A stretch of DNA of 64,000 nt from Daphnia carinata (GCF_022539665.2 NC_081336.1:1922001-1986000); one strand, 5' to 3'. Numbered from the stretch's first letter, positions 1 to 14,660 are shown. Program-made: numbers and translations. Notes: generated by a model from the sequence alone, not told the origin.

Positions 1-591
1 ACGATACGCGAATTTATGGAGAGGAATACGGAAGGATTATGAATTAAATTTATTGCTTAATAGCTTGACCCTTTGCCCGTTAAAAACTGATAGGGCAAGT
101 ATTTTAAAGGGAACGCTCAAATGTCGCAAGAGCCAAAGTGTGTACCAAAAATACGATCCGAAGTTTTTAACAGCCACTACATGTCTTATCTTGACACTCG
201 AAATGTCTAGACATGTTTACGTTGTTGACGACGTAGTGAAGAAATTTGAATGAGTGTTACTTTGCTTTTTGACCCAGGAAAAGAAACAAACACATGTATT
301 GGAAATAATAATTGAACGTGTATCACTATGCAGTGCGTCCGGGAAAGTGGTATACATCCATTAAAAGCATCCCAGTTCTTTAGAAAAATCTGGTTTTTTG
401 TTTGTTTCACTCCATTCGTAAATGGAAAACGATAGTAAATCGATTCTAATCTCTGGATTCGTTCCTAAATTGCAGTATTCGGTTAAAGAGTACTTGGTTT
501 TAGCGATAATTGTTCACACAGACTTCTTGAAATTTGTTTTTTTTTAACATCTAGAAAGATTTCGACACGATTCTGAAAGTGTCGAAAGGAT
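1..591. other. Intergenic DNA and 3' region of the malic enzyme gene
   Basis: No exon of a second gene is visible here. The part next to 592 should be the 3' untranslated region of the minus-strand malic enzyme gene. The stretch is AT-rich with no long conserved-looking frame; the short ORFs in it use non-ATG starts and have no recognisable content. Confidence 0.5.
49..54 (-). terminator. Candidate polyadenylation signal of the malic enzyme gene
   Basis: TTTATT on the plus strand reads AATAAA on the minus strand, about 540 nt past the malic enzyme stop codon. It is the clearest hexamer seen between the stop and the window edge. A 3' UTR of this length is plausible, but other variant hexamers could be used. 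Confidence 0.3.
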
Positions 592-3636
<3,045 letters not shown>

Positions 3637-3665
<29 letters not shown>

Positions 3666-3800
3666 CACGACCCGATTGATTTTAAAACTGCGAATCTCTG
3701 AAAATATTGAAACTGAAACCACCCCTTTTCACGAGACACACAGAAAAACAGCTAGGATTGATTGCCCTCTGCTAACCGTTTGCTTCTCACGGTCCTGACT
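3637..3800 (-). promoter_or_regulatory. Candidate start site and 5' leader of the malic enzyme gene
   Basis: On the minus strand TCAGTC at 3802-3797 matches the arthropod initiator, with +1 at 3800. This would give a 135-nt leader before the ATG at 3665. No consensus DPE is seen at +28. An alternative is that the ATG exon is internal: a good acceptor (ATATTTTCAG) lies just upstream of it, near 3700, so a further upstream 5' exon cannot be excluded. Confidence 0.35.
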
Positions 3801-4293
3801 GACCGTTGAGGTGAGTAAAATGAAATTTCTCGATTTTTGTCTGTGGATTATCGGGACAAGTAGCGAGTAGCTCAAACGGTGTAAAGGATAAAGAAGGCGG
3901 AGCAAAATGGCCGAACTTGGAGCGCAGTCGCAGGATCCCGCCATTCCCCCCACTTTTTCTTTCTCTAGCAGACGAACAAAACCACGTCAGGCTGTGCAAA
4001 TTTTTTCTGTGGCGGCAGCAAAATGTCCACGCTCCGAAGAAACTCTAACGTTTCATCTTACCTGTTCTTTTAAGTCAATGAACTATATTAAAGAAACGCT
4101 CGAATTGTGAATCTAAACAAGACTGAGATAATTGCAAAGCTACAAAAGAGATTTCTTTTGAGAACTAAATGGCATGGAAAAAAACGTTAATGAGGCAATG
4201 TCCGTATAGAAGGTTCGATGAGAAAGGTGATGGATGCCCTTTGAGACTTGTGCAGGGGGCGTGTTCGATGGCCCAGAAACGCGTGACTTTTCG

Positions 4294-4301
4294 TGACGTC
4301 A
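4294..4301. promoter_or_regulatory. Perfect CRE-type palindrome, unit A
   Basis: TGACGTCA, a consensus CREB/ATF site, sits in the context TTTCGTGACGTCAGAGAC. It is conserved at the same relative position in unit B. Function is inferred from the motif only. Confidence 0.3.
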
Positions 4302-5290
4302 GAGACGAGCCTCTTCCGAAATTAGGACACCCTGGGAGCGGTTGTGAATTCCAAATTTTTCAGCGAAAAAAAGAAAATGCCGGCTATCCAGTTCTTCCTC
4401 CCTCGCAGTTGCCCGAAAGCCGAAAAACAAAACAAATTAGGATGCCAAATCATGTTACAACGGCCCTGTTCGTCTGTAGTGGGTAAGTCCGCCATTTTGA
4501 ATACGATTACTGTGCTGTCTCGCGTGTGTGTGTGTGTCTTCGTGTGAGTCTTTTGATCGAAACGGGTTTACTCACAACGTGAATTGGATGTGACACAATT
4601 GAATGACGATGAGACTCTGCAGCAAGCAGATCACGATCAAAAGGCTTTTTAAATTAACAGGCCAGAACATTCGGTCCCTCTAGTGACACCCTTTTTGTAG
4701 CAAATACTGGAGATTACGATCTTCTTTTCTTTTTTTTCCACCCCAAAAGTCTTGAAATTTTGTTCCCCTAGAGCATCTGCTGCTTTTACGTAATGCGTAC
4801 CCATTAATTTTTGATTCGGGAGTAGGTAATTGGGTTACCCGCTAGGTGGCAGGAACGTTCCACTTTCTCTTTTTTTTCAAATTTTTTTTCCCTCCAAAAA
4901 TCGAATACGTCCATTGGCGGTGTCGATCCATGAGCGAAAACCTAATAAAAAGATGCCTTCCACTTCGTGTATTAAGCTAAACTATTCCCCACGTTCGCAG
5001 AAATTGTAGGTGCCGACTTTAGTGAGGCGTTTCTATCTTCATGTTGCAAAAAATTGCTTTTAAAAGGGCTGCCTTGGGCTAAAATAAAACATTGACGTTG
5101 AAGGGGAAACCCCCATAAACAATCAACTCATCTGATTGCTCGTCTTATGAGCTAATCAGCGTGTCTTGATTGAACCATTCGAATTGCGATCGATCGTCGA
5201 TGTACACACAAAAAATAGTGGGGGGTGGTAACAAATCTCAAAACAAATAAACCCAATCAAAATAGGAAAAGTAAAAAATATGTGACTTAC

Positions 5291-5478
5291 GGTAGAGGTG
5301 ATGATGTTTGATGTTTAATGCAACCGTAGCAAGTAGCAACTGAGACTGTGCTGCCCATGTCCGTCGATGTTGTGCTCCAGGACCACTTCAGAGAAGTTGT
5401 GCACCGACAACAACAACTTTTTTCCCATTTTTCTAGCTGTTGCCTTTTAAGGTCCAGTAATAAGGCCAACGTTTCTAG
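5291..5478 (-). other. Conserved antisense exon-like block, unit A
   Basis: On the minus strand this 188-nt stretch is bounded by a good acceptor (GATTTGCAG) and a consensus donor (GTAAGT). One frame is open throughout (62 codons plus 2 nt); it begins LETLALLLDLK and ends in a Cys/Ser/Thr-rich part. The unit B copy has the same length and about three substitutions, while neighbouring sequence has several indels. It could be an exon of an unrecognised minus-strand gene or an untranslated 5' exon of the malic enzyme gene. Spliced to the malic enzyme ATG exon via the acceptor near 3700 it would reach a stop at once, so in that case it would be non-coding. Confidence 0.3.
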
Positions 5479-7141
5479 CTGCAAATCAGTCATCCGTACA
5501 ACATCAATAAATGATCATCCTTTTCTTTTTTGTTTTCGAACACGCAGTAAATAAAAGAAAAAAATTGGTGTGATGCCATTGCGGAAGGGAAAAAAACATT
5601 TTTTGATGGAGAATATCAGAGCGTGACGGAAGAAGGTAAAAAAAAATAATAAAGGTGTAGGAAGTAATTTTATTTTGTGGGCCATTTTTTTTTCTTTTGG
5701 TTAAGAGAGTCTTAAGTGGAAAGGGGAACGCACACATCACGTTCATCGTAAAGCTCATTAGCGACATTTTAGCTTATAAGGTTTCTCGTTTTTTTTTTTG
5801 CTACACGACTTTTGACTCTCGAAATATTGCTATTTTTTTTTAAGCAATTTTTTATGTCCAAATATTTTTACGTCTTTCTATTGCGGTGGAAATCAAAAGC
5901 TGCTTTTAATCCGCTCGTGTAATCCAATGCGGAATCAGACTGCTCTTTTGATCATTGAATTGGCCAGTTGTTTTGTAAATAATTAAGAGGAGAATGCTGT
6001 TAAATGAATTATTTAAGAAAAGGGCATTTGGACGTGAATGAAGCGCATCTCTCGAATTTGCGTAATTATCGGCTCAGTAGAGAAGTGATCACCATATCGA
6101 TTGACATGTCGATCGATGAAAGATGTTGGGTCGTTTCCAGTCTTTTGTCAATCTATTTTCAGTCTCTTTTTATTTTATTTTATTTTTTGTTTGTTTCCCA
6201 CGTTCGATTGAAATAGATGCCATCACACAGAAAAGTCAAATCCCATTTCGATTCCTTTTCACCAGCTTTTTTTTGTTGAAACACTCGCGTTGAGGTGGTA
6301 GAAAATAAGCAACGGTCCCACCCTTTCCTTTTTCAATATTCGCATTGATTTCTTCTATTCTTAATACATGACGTCGATTGTCTTCGTTGCCCGCAAATAA
6401 CGGGAAAAAAAAGAAAAGAAAAGGGGAATTCAAACAAGAGAAGGATAAAGATCTTGATAAATATTGAGAAGCAAAAGAACTCAAAGAACTGAGAGCTGGG
6501 CTTCTTGCTACACACAACTGTCTAGTGTGTGTATTTCACGAGAAAGCGAATGTGCAGCGTTGTCACTCGTCCACCCACACGACTCATTTTTTATTTTTTC
6601 TTTCGCGATTTCGTTTTTTTTTTGTTTTAATTGAATTTACTAAGTTTTTTTTTTGGGGGGGGGGATCATTTGTTTAGCGTGTTTGCTGCACTTTGATATG
6701 AGGTGCAAGCTGGTGCGTGATGTCTTTTACATGTTGAAAGGATGAAACATATTCGAGAAGTATGGGGTGTGTGTTTGTGGCTCGTTTTCGATTGTCTATA
6801 CGCAATGATCGTGTTGATAGAACATGACCTGTCTATTGTGATTCTCTTAACTATGGCGATGACTTATTGACCCGAGGTTATTCTCAACCCAATTTTGGTG
6901 GTGTGTTGTTTTATTTTCGTGGTTTCGGGCGACAGTTTCACGTACATCCGAGTCACGTACGAATTTGTCACGGAGACTTGCACGTCTTTTGAAAAAAAAA
7001 AAAAAATCCTTTGACTTTGTCGTTATCGGGGAAAATAATAGGGACATATCATTTCGTCAATTATTCAAGTTTCGAAAAAAGGCGGGAAGCGACATCTGGT
7101 TCGATATGTAAATAAACATAGGGAATGGGTCGAGCGTGAAA

Positions 7142-7175
7142 TATAAAAACGGGAGCAGTGTAGGATCAACGTGAA
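7142..7175 (+). promoter_or_regulatory. TATA-like core promoter candidate, unit A
   Basis: TATAAAAA lies 28-30 bp upstream of GGATCAACG, a weak initiator match. The stretch falls in the part of the duplication with the least divergence between units. There is no direct evidence for a transcript starting here. Confidence 0.25.
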
Positions 7176-7958
7176 AACTCAACAAGGAACCGAGTTGTTT
7201 GAATAATCGATGAACGTCAAATTTTCTTTTTCGAACATCGGCCTTTTTTCCAGGTCTCTTATCTTATTCATTTTTTAACACGGGGGGTTGGAAAAAGAAA
7301 AGGGATTTATATTTTTCGTGAGCGCGATCGATGTCGTGTTACAAAAAAAAAAAACAATTTGTGCCATTTCACTCAACATCTAGTAAGGAAAGTATCAAGC
7401 GAGGCGATTTTTTTCTTCCAGTTGAGTCGCTTTCCCCCTTTTTTTTTTTTTCAAACGTCAAACGAGTTTGTAGGTGCTGATTCGTTCGTGATGGACTGGT
7501 CATGCAAAGAAATACAGTACCTACACAAAGTTTCCGGACAGCCGAGAGCGGCTTATGGAAAAACCAGTTTTTGTAAAATTCGCAGAAAATACAATAATCG
7601 TCTGATGTAGATGATTATTGGAATGAAATTGTTCGCAAAAAAAACTTTTATATAGGGTTTTTTTTTGCGAATTTTTAATTCACGGGCAGGGCCGTTTAAA
7701 ATTGGGGGATAAAGTTTCCGGACAGTCGAGAGGGCCAGTAGTGAATGGGGCTACTTTGGCTCTCATGTACGCGACGATAAATGGGGCTACGAGGGCGTTA
7801 TAGGGCTTAAAAAAAAGAGCATCACTTAAACTATAATCTAATATGAGATTTTGCATATCATGCCATATGCAAAATCACTCTAATTTTGAGTTAGAAACGG
7901 CAAATTTTCATTCCAAGAGAATTTGCGCTATTTTCCCAACCCGCATGGTTGCCGGCTT

Positions 7959-8025
7959 TCCTACTTATTTACTTTTTAAATTGGAGCGGAAAATATTCAA
8001 GGCCGCTACGGTGGCAACAGTAGCC
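7959..8025 (+). repeat. 67-bp direct repeat, left copy
   Basis: Identical to 9133-9199 in the same orientation. The pair brackets the 1.1-kb insert inside the Tc1-like element. A duplication this long is not a usual transposon target duplication. It suggests repair of a staggered break or a local tandem-duplication event. Confidence 0.75.
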
Positions 8026-8026
8026 A

Positions 8027-8139
8027 GTGTGCCGGGCACAACATACGACACAGAACGTTAAAAAAAAAGGAGGACAGGGAAAGGGCGATGCGCCTTCCTT
8101 CCCCCCCTCGGCGCAGAAGAGTCTTTTTTTTGGGAAGAG
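8027..8139 (+). repeat. Copy of the 10015-10159 segment inside the Tc1-like element
   Basis: Starts GTGTGCCGGGCACAAC and matches 10015-10159 almost exactly, apart from 26 bp that are partly duplicated in the latter. Unit B has the beginning of the same sequence near 31827. In the element it is followed within a few bases by the CUB promoter copy; at the outer locus a 4.1-kb gap separates the two. Confidence 0.7.
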
Positions 8140-8168
8140 CACAACCTGTAGAGACGCCACCCTCTCCG

Positions 8169-8435
8169 TCAGTCGGTGGCGGTGCTCTTTACCGATCAGA
8201 CGTGCAATTTCGTTCGCTTACGTCCTTTTTTCCGGTTTTTTTTAAGCTCGAAAGAAAAACACACGTTTTTTTGTGTCGCGTTATCAGTGAAAGTGTTTTG
8301 TTTCTGCGTGAAAGGTGTGGTTAGTTCACAGTGGTTCAATTTCTTGCCCTCGTCTCATCCAAACATTGTTCTCGATTTCCTCATACGAAATTGAACACGT
8401 TTTATTTTCAAAATCATTTCCAGGCAAACCGAAAG
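8169..8435 (+). promoter_or_regulatory. Inr+DPE core promoter and spliced leader, transposon-borne copy
   Basis: TCAGTC (initiator, +1 at 8171) is followed by AGACGTG starting exactly at +28 (8198), the canonical DPE spacing. The sequence then matches 14314-14578 almost base for base through GAAAG followed by a GTCAGT donor at 8436. It is a second copy of the CUB-A leader, displaced 6 kb upstream and lying inside the Tc1-like element. Whether it fires is unknown. Confidence 0.5.
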
Positions 8436-8474
8436 GTCAGTTACTAGTTTTTTTTAGAAAACAAAAAAAAATTT

Positions 8475-9132
8475 TATGTGTGTGTGTGTGTGAACTGAAC
8501 ACACACCGACGTTTGTTTGATGTGTACGGCCGGCGCTTCTGGCCATCGTTAACTGCTGTAGTTGAAAATTATACGACAAAACACTGAGGAGACGAGTGAG
8601 ACCGAGGGGAGAATTATGGCGCAGGTTTTAACTGACACATTTTTCGTGTTCCGCAACCCGCAAATATCTTGCACGAAGTTGCCTCCGATAACCTTGCCAA
8701 ATGTTGTTCGATCTGTTTCTACTTTTTTTAAACACAAAACGGCTCTGCTCTGGCAACCGGATTTCCCCTTTTATTTAATAGGAAGAAAAACAAAACACAT
8801 TTTGATGCTCTAAACGAATTTTGTTGTTTTCCTCTTTTGGACTCTTGAAACGTCTTGTCGATGGAGTGGAAATTGACGTTAGTCTATTCACTAATAGTCA
8901 AATGTAGCTTCGGTGTTTTCATGTTGCATTTCAAACAATACTGGTGCCCTTCAAAATTTGCTTCTATTTCGATCCTCTTGCTTGTCACTCCAAACGACTA
9001 TTAACACGCACAAGGCCGTGTTTGTGTCTCGTTTGTATATCGTATACACTTGTATTTATCTCCCTCTTTTTTTTCCCCCTTTTCTACTTGACTTATCCGT
9101 TCGTCTTCGCATCTCTCCACTTAATGGGCGCC
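8475..9132. other. Remaining insert of the Tc1-like element, origin not identified
   Basis: Begins in a short (GT)n tract and then diverges from the other leader copies. Short frames exist on both strands, including a plus-strand ATG at 8616, but none is supported by a second copy or a recognisable domain. No source elsewhere in this window was found. Confidence 0.35.
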
Positions 9133-9199
9133 TCCTACTTATTTACTTTTTAAATTGGAGCGGAAAATATTCAAGGCCGCTACGGTGGCAACAGTAGCC
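9133..9199 (+). repeat. 67-bp direct repeat, right copy
   Basis: Second copy of 7959-8025. Immediately after it the sequence continues as the inverted right arm of the element, so the undisturbed element would have been about 1.0 kb. Confidence 0.75.
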
Positions 9200-9699
9200 G
9201 CTATAGGCTCAAAAAAATATTTTCCGCTCCGATTTATTATGTAGATGAATAGGAAAATCGGCAACTATGCGGGCTGGGAAGATAGCGCAAATTCTCTTGG
9301 AATAAAAATTTGCCGTTTCTAACTCAAAATTAGAGTGATTTTGCATATGGCATGATATGCAAAATCTCATATTACATTATAGTTTAAGTGATGCTCTTTT
9401 TTTTAAGCCCTATAACGCCCTCGTAGCCCCATTTATCGTCGTGTACATGAGAGCCAAAGTAGCCCCATTCACTACTGGCCCTCTCGACTGTCCGGAAACT
9501 TTATCCCCCAATTTTAAACGGCCCTGCCCGTGAATTAAAAATTCGCAAAAAAAACCCTATATAAAAGTTTTTTTTGCAAACAATTTCATTCCAATAATCA
9601 TCTACATCAGACGATTATTGTATTTTCTGCGAATTTTACAAAAACCGGTTTTTCCATAAGCCGCTCTCGGCTGTCCGGAAACTTTGTGTAGGTACTGTA

Positions 9700-10159
9700 G
9701 CTGACGATCGATTCACGAGCCTCACGGCGTTTAACTTACAAGACAGATTTGAGGAAAAAAGAAGTTTTTGTATTAAAATTATTTTTCACCCTTATTTTTA
9801 TTTTGAAAAAAAAATTGTAACATTAAAAAAAAATCCTATTTTTCCCGCTTTTTTTTTCTTTACTGTCGTTTGGATCATCCTCTTGCCTTTTTCACGCCAA
9901 TAATCCAAGATTCTCTTTTTTTTTTTCTCTTCCTTTTTTATGAGTACATTGAAGAAAAAAAAAAGGCTGATGCCCAAAAACTCTTGGCGACGCTTTCGGG
10001 ATCGATTATCGTTTGTGTGCCGGGCACAACATACGACACAGAACGTTAAAAAAAAAGGAGGACAGGGAGAAGTCCACAGGGAAAGGGAGGACAGGGAAAG
10101 GGCGATGCGCCTTCCTTCCCCCCCTCGGCGCAGAAGAGTCTTTTTTTTGGGAAGAGTTA
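9700..10159. other. Non-coding block right of the Tc1-like element
   Basis: Collinear with 31510-31870 of unit B up to the GTGTGCCGGGCAC segment. It consists of poly-A/T tracts and AT-rich sequence with no supported gene. Confidence 0.4.
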
Positions 10160-10690
10160 AGTTCAAATCTATCGATTACAAAAAGGCTTCAATTATGAAT
10201 TGATGATAATGGCTGGTGAACGAAATACTAAAACTTATTTCGTTCGCCAGTTTGCTTAACTTAAATAATAGTCTTCTTAACAATTTTCTGTTGAATAATT
10301 TAGATTAATTAAAAAAACATAAAATAATATTGTCTGCATTCTAAAATCGCCTTTGGCCAATAAGTTTTCCTAATATTTCCTGCGGGTAGAAATACGACAA
10401 CGGAAAATTTGGAAAAAAAAGTGAGGTTGGGAAAAGGTTACGATTCAGACAATGTGTGCCTTTCTCCAGACTTCTCAAATTTTCAGTTTTCTTTATTTTG
10501 CTCGAAGCAAAATTACAAAAACATCGGAAATCGGCAAACCGTCTGGAATTTTGCCGTCAAAACAAACAAACAAAAAAAAACGCATGCTTTTTTTGTTTAT
10601 ATGTTGCAAAAATTAAATGCCATCTAGCGCTAGTAATATATTATTTTATTTTTGGCGACCGGGGGGTGCCTCTTTTTTCTGGAGGATACT
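10160..10690. other. Unit A-specific stretch without a gene
   Basis: It has no counterpart in unit B at this position. It contains one imperfect palindrome (10213-10250) and otherwise AT-rich sequence. No coding frame is supported. Confidence 0.35.
10213..10250. repeat. 15-bp inverted repeat (hairpin)
   Basis: CTGGTGAACGAAATA is followed after 8 bp by TATTTCGTTCGCCAG, a 15-bp inverted repeat with one G/T-type mismatch. It lies in sequence unique to unit A, close to the edge of the 3.6-kb transposed segment. Confidence 0.55.
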
Positions 10691-13600
10691 GTATGTCGTA
10701 CGTCACATGATTCAACGAACTTTGTCGTCTGCGATTGTCCGCTCTAGCGCACCGCCGCACGCCGCCGCCCTTTTTTTTTTTTTTTTGCCTGCACCACTTG
10801 ACGGCCCTATAATAAAGTCAAAGCGATTTCCGACCTAGTCTCTTTCATCATTTCTTTCATTCTTGTTTATTATTGCTCCATCATCTTGAAAATGATCTCC
10901 CCCTCCCTGCACGTTTTAATGTGTGCCGGCCGACACTCTTTTTACAGTCCGCCTGGTTAGTTCGGTGCTTTGAAATTGGGGCGTTTTTCTTTACATTCAC
11001 CTCCCCCGCACGCGCGCCTCATAATGAGCTATCACAGTCTAAAAGTCACACACTGGTAATCTGAGTCTCTATTGTGTGTATCTGTGTGTGTGTGTGTGCG
11101 TGTGTAGGAGTGTGTGTACAAGTTGTTGGTGCGCGCGTGCCGTTTGTATTATATAGCTTCATCATCATACAATGACGACGTGCCATCGAAATAAGTGATG
11201 TGTCTTATTTTTATAGCCCTTCATCCAACATTTTCAAATGGACTTTAAAAAAACAAAAAAAAAAGTGAGGTGGGGGGCGGGGGTGGGTTAGGATGCTAAC
11301 AGATTCAGATTCAGATTGGAGAGAGGCTACGATGAAGTTGAGAGGGGAAAGGAGATGCGCTTCTTGTGCGTGATGTTTGCCCGTATGTCGTGTCATTCGT
11401 CTGGCCTGTTTCCAGTTTCAGGGGGATCACCCACCCCCTCCTTCACGTTGGGGGCAGGGGAGGGCTGTGCGAGATTTATAGACGGGCAGTTTTACTCCGT
11501 TGCGGTCTGAAAAACATCATCATTTGTCGTGGCATAATGGCCCGTGTCTGTCAATAGTTTCGAACCCTCCTGCCTTCTGCGTATCTCGTAGATTAAGATC
11601 TCCGTCTCATTTTCTTCGATTCGAAAATACAATTGTGCTTAGAGAGAGGGGGACGCGTTTGAGATGATTGGACATAGACATGCAAAAAAAAAAAGACGGT
11701 CAGTCGATCAGGAACTCATTTGCAGTTGCAGAAAATCGACGAATTGATTGGTCCCCCCCCCCCCCCCCCACTCGTTTTCTTTTATTTTGTTGGCTCTTTT
11801 CCTCATAGTTTCCGTACGCCGGCTAAAGGAAGAAGCCATTACCATCTGTTTCTATGTTATCCATGCAGATGTGAAGGAGAGCGAGGGAGTAGTTTAGAAA
11901 AAAAAAAGACTCTCAATGGTTAGTGGGCGTTGAAAACCCGCCTTTTTTATTTTATTTTATTTTCCTCGACGAGATTGTGCGCTCCCGATCGATACGGAAA
12001 ATCACGGGCATTTCTCCGGGACGACCTCCCTTAACAGAAAATTTTCTGTCATTTGCCTTCATGACTAGATTTGTGTGTGGGTAGGCGCCTGTGATAGAGA
12101 GAGCCATTTGTCTATGAAAAGCAAGGGGGTGGTGGTGGTGGTCCTCATCTTCGAATAAGAGACAGAAAATTGGGGCAGATCAAAAATAAATAGAACTTCT
12201 TCCTCATTTTTATTTTAGCTTCTGCGTGTATCTCTTCTAACGATTGGCTCTTGTCTATTGCTACGCTATATAAAGCAATTCTCTTTTTTTGTTTTTGTTT
12301 TGTTTTTCAATAGCATGGCGTTTGTTTTTGCCTTGTCTTTGATCAACAAAAGAAATTCGGCAAGAGATCAAGAAAAGGGATGTGTAATTGTATTCACTGT
12401 TCTGGCGCAACAACAAAAGGCTTTATTTTTCTTTGCCATAACGTTTGAATCTGCATCATTTGATTCTTTTTTTTTTTTTTTTATTGTTGTTTTGTTCAAT
12501 AAGCGAAAATATGGGGATTATTTCTTTGAATAGTAGTGTGGCCCGTGTCTTCGGCATGCCGGTCAAACTGTTGTGAATCTTGTGCGGGTTTGGGTCGATC
12601 GATGTTGGAAGAAGGAAACAAGAAAATGGGGCGATCGAGAACAAACAAAACATTGGCGTATAATAATATGGCGGGAATCCAAATCCAATTTGAATGATGG
12701 CAGCCACAAAAAGAAAAGAAGGAAATCTCTCTTCACTATAGTACATAACACAGATAGACGGACAAAGATGAATCGATTCCGTTTTGCACAGAGAGAGAGA
12801 CCTCTCATTTCCTTTTTTTTTTTTCTTAGTTTTTTGGTTTCTTATTTGTTTGCATTCACTGGACAGTATGTAAGAGACGCATTGGAAAGTGCAAATTTCG
12901 TCTCATCTAAGTGGCATCATCGTAATAGATCCGAGTTGTTACTTTAAAAGCACCAAATGAAATTTCGAGTTCAGTCTAATGAAATGCGAAAACGTGGCCA
13001 TCCGCCGTAATCAAATGGCCGTTTTTTAAATTTGATTTTTTTTCTTTTCTTTTTAATTAAAAATGTGTTCACCCTAATTGAATAGATGCGATTAAATGGG
13101 CCGTCTGTGTTGAATCAACCCTTTTCCGTCTCACATTTAAACGTGAAATAATTTTTCCTGTGCGCGTCTTTTCCAGTTCCTTTCAAGTCTGATTCGATTT
13201 CGACGATGGCTCTTTTCTCAGTAAGCAATGCATAGGAAAAAGAAGAAGGGATGAGAAGAGGCCAACTTGATTGAATCATTGTACGCACGGGTCTCTTATA
13301 TATGTTATATTCGTACGACGTTAGATTGTATTATATAAAAGAAAAATGATTTATTGCCAGACGTGTAGTATAGTAGGATATTGGGCAAAACGACGCATCT
13401 CGTGATCTGTTATTTTTATTTATTTTTTTTTTCACGATCGTCGCTTACCTGGGCGTGTCCCTTGTAAGTCGATTGTGCTGCCACCGCTACGGCAACAATT
13501 GGGATTTTTTATTTTTTATTGAAATTCACAAGCGAAACTATTCGTCGTCGTTAACAATTCAAATGATGGCGCACACGGTAGAGAAAAGTGGCTTCCGCAG

Positions 13601-14284
13601 TTCTATTGCGCTGTATAATGCACGTTAGGAAGGGAGAGAGAGAGAGAGGCAGCGCTCGACGTAACAAAAAAAATGTTCGTCTGACATAAAAAGTAAGAAG
13701 CCATAGGCACTTAGCGACATGAAAAGCACCGAAGAAGGCTTTTAATAATACCGTAAAACAAGGGCAAATAACAACATCGATGCAGAGGGAAAGAAGAAAA
13801 AAAAAAAAAATTGCGCAAAAGATCGTTTGATGTTTTCGCCATTATGCAGATTAGCTGGGAAATAGTACGTTGTTATTTTGCGTGCGATTTTTTGTTAATT
13901 TTTAAAATTTTAACTCTACAAAAACATGCAAACTAGTGCATTAAAGGGCGGCCATTTCAAGATGGTGGTGTATAACTTATGGAGAGCCAACAGTTTGCAC
14001 GAGCACTCGCAAAGACCTTGCTGCAACCCAAGTCGACGGTGGCTCCTATATAAATAAAGAGCGCCGCATTACTGAGATGGCCTTTTGTTGGCACCAGCCG
14101 CATTATGTCGCCATGTAAAACGCATCGAAAAAAAAAAAAAAAGAGAGAGAATGGATTGACGGCATTCTGTCTGCCGATTATTATTACGCAATAAGCTGTG
14201 TCAATTGCGGGGCCCTAGACGGAGGCCGAAATGAGTCGTTCTATTGTCGGGGTAGTTCCCCGTCGTTCATCTCATTGTATGGTG
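10691..14284 (+). repeat. 3.6-kb transposed duplicate of CUB-B intron 2 sequence
   Basis: Nearly identical over its whole length to 38100-41698; differences are scattered single bases and homopolymer lengths. In unit B the segment lies in intron 2 of the CUB gene. Here it lies upstream of the CUB-A leader promoter, while the homologous place in CUB-A intron 2 (17430-17990) keeps only its diverged outer ends. The high identity implies a recent copy or gene conversion. No coding exon is evident. It carries TATA-like sequences (for example near 12266 and 14050), none supported as promoters. Confidence 0.85.
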
Positions 14285-14311
14285 AAACCTGTAGAGACGC
14301 CACCCTCTCCG

Positions 14312-14578
14312 TCAGTCGGTGGCGGTGCTCTGTACCGATCAGACGTGCAATTTCGTTCGCTTACGTCCTTTTTTCCGGTTTTTTTTAAGCTCGAAAGAAA
14401 AACACACGTTTTTTTGTGTCGCGTTATCAGTGAAAGTGTTCTGTTTCTGCGTGAAAGGTGTGGTTAGTTCACAGTGGTTCAATTTCTTGCCCTCGTCTCA
14501 TCCAAACATTGTTCTCGATTTCCTCATACGAAATTGAACACGTTTTATTTTCAAAATCATTTCCAGGCAAACCGAAAG
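14312..14578 (+). promoter_or_regulatory. Inr+DPE core promoter and 5' leader exon of CUB-A
   Basis: TCAGTC at 14312-14317 (+1 at 14314) is followed by AGACGTG at 14341, exactly +28. The leader continues about 265 nt to GAAAG with a GTCAGT donor at 14579. The natural acceptor is TTCTTCTTCAG at 16535-16545, 38 nt before the CUB-A start codon, and it is conserved in unit B. The same Inr, spacing, DPE and donor occur in unit B at 33364-33655 even though the sequence between differs, which supports function. Confidence 0.55.
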
Positions 14579-14612
14579 GTCAGTTACTAGTTTTTTTTAG
14601 AAAACAAAAAAA

Positions 14613-14621
<9 letters not shown>

Positions 14622-14658
<37 letters not shown>
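14622..14658 (+). repeat. (GT)n microsatellite
   Basis: About 18 GT units just after the CUB-A leader donor. A shorter (GT)n tract sits at the matching position after the transposon-borne leader copy near 8476. Confidence 0.9.

Positions 14659-14660
<2 letters not shown>

Larger units (their letters stand above)
3886..7513. other. Long upstream non-coding block of unit A
   Basis: About 3.6 kb conserved with 27806-31507. No convincing plus-strand gene is seen. It includes a full CRE (TGACGTCA), an antisense exon-like block and a TATA-like site, which are listed separately. Short ORFs here are not kept in frame between the two copies, so most of it is probably regulatory or neutral. Confidence 0.5.
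7515..9697. mobile_element. Tc1/mariner-like non-autonomous TIR element with captured insert
   Basis: The ends are perfect inverted repeats starting CAGTACCTACACAAAG, flanked by TA on both sides, the target preference of Tc1/mariner. The arms are long (about 500 bp: 7515-8025 and 9200-9697 inverted). Each arm holds two direct copies of AAAGTTTCCGGACAG about 182 bp apart (7528 and 7711; mirrored near 9488 and 9671), the IR/DR arrangement of Tc1-like elements. Unit B shows the empty site at 31508. No transposase frame is visible. The centre (8026-9132) is foreign: it includes a copy of 10015-10159 and a copy of the CUB promoter and leader. Confidence 0.8.

Noticed and set aside
3907-4110. 67-codon ORF, also at 27827-28030
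   Set aside because: The two copies differ by frameshifting indels in the middle, and the translated middle parts do not match.
4169-4486. 105-codon plus-strand ORF, also at 28089-28406
   Set aside because: Open in both copies, but the surrounding block is conserved as DNA, the composition is not protein-like and no domain is recognisable. A GTAAGT donor at 4483 is noted but without an acceptor to pair with it.
12456-12947. Frames within the 3.6-kb segment, both strands
   Set aside because: The same frames occur in the near-identical copy, so duplication gives no independent support. They cross poly-T runs and show no domains.
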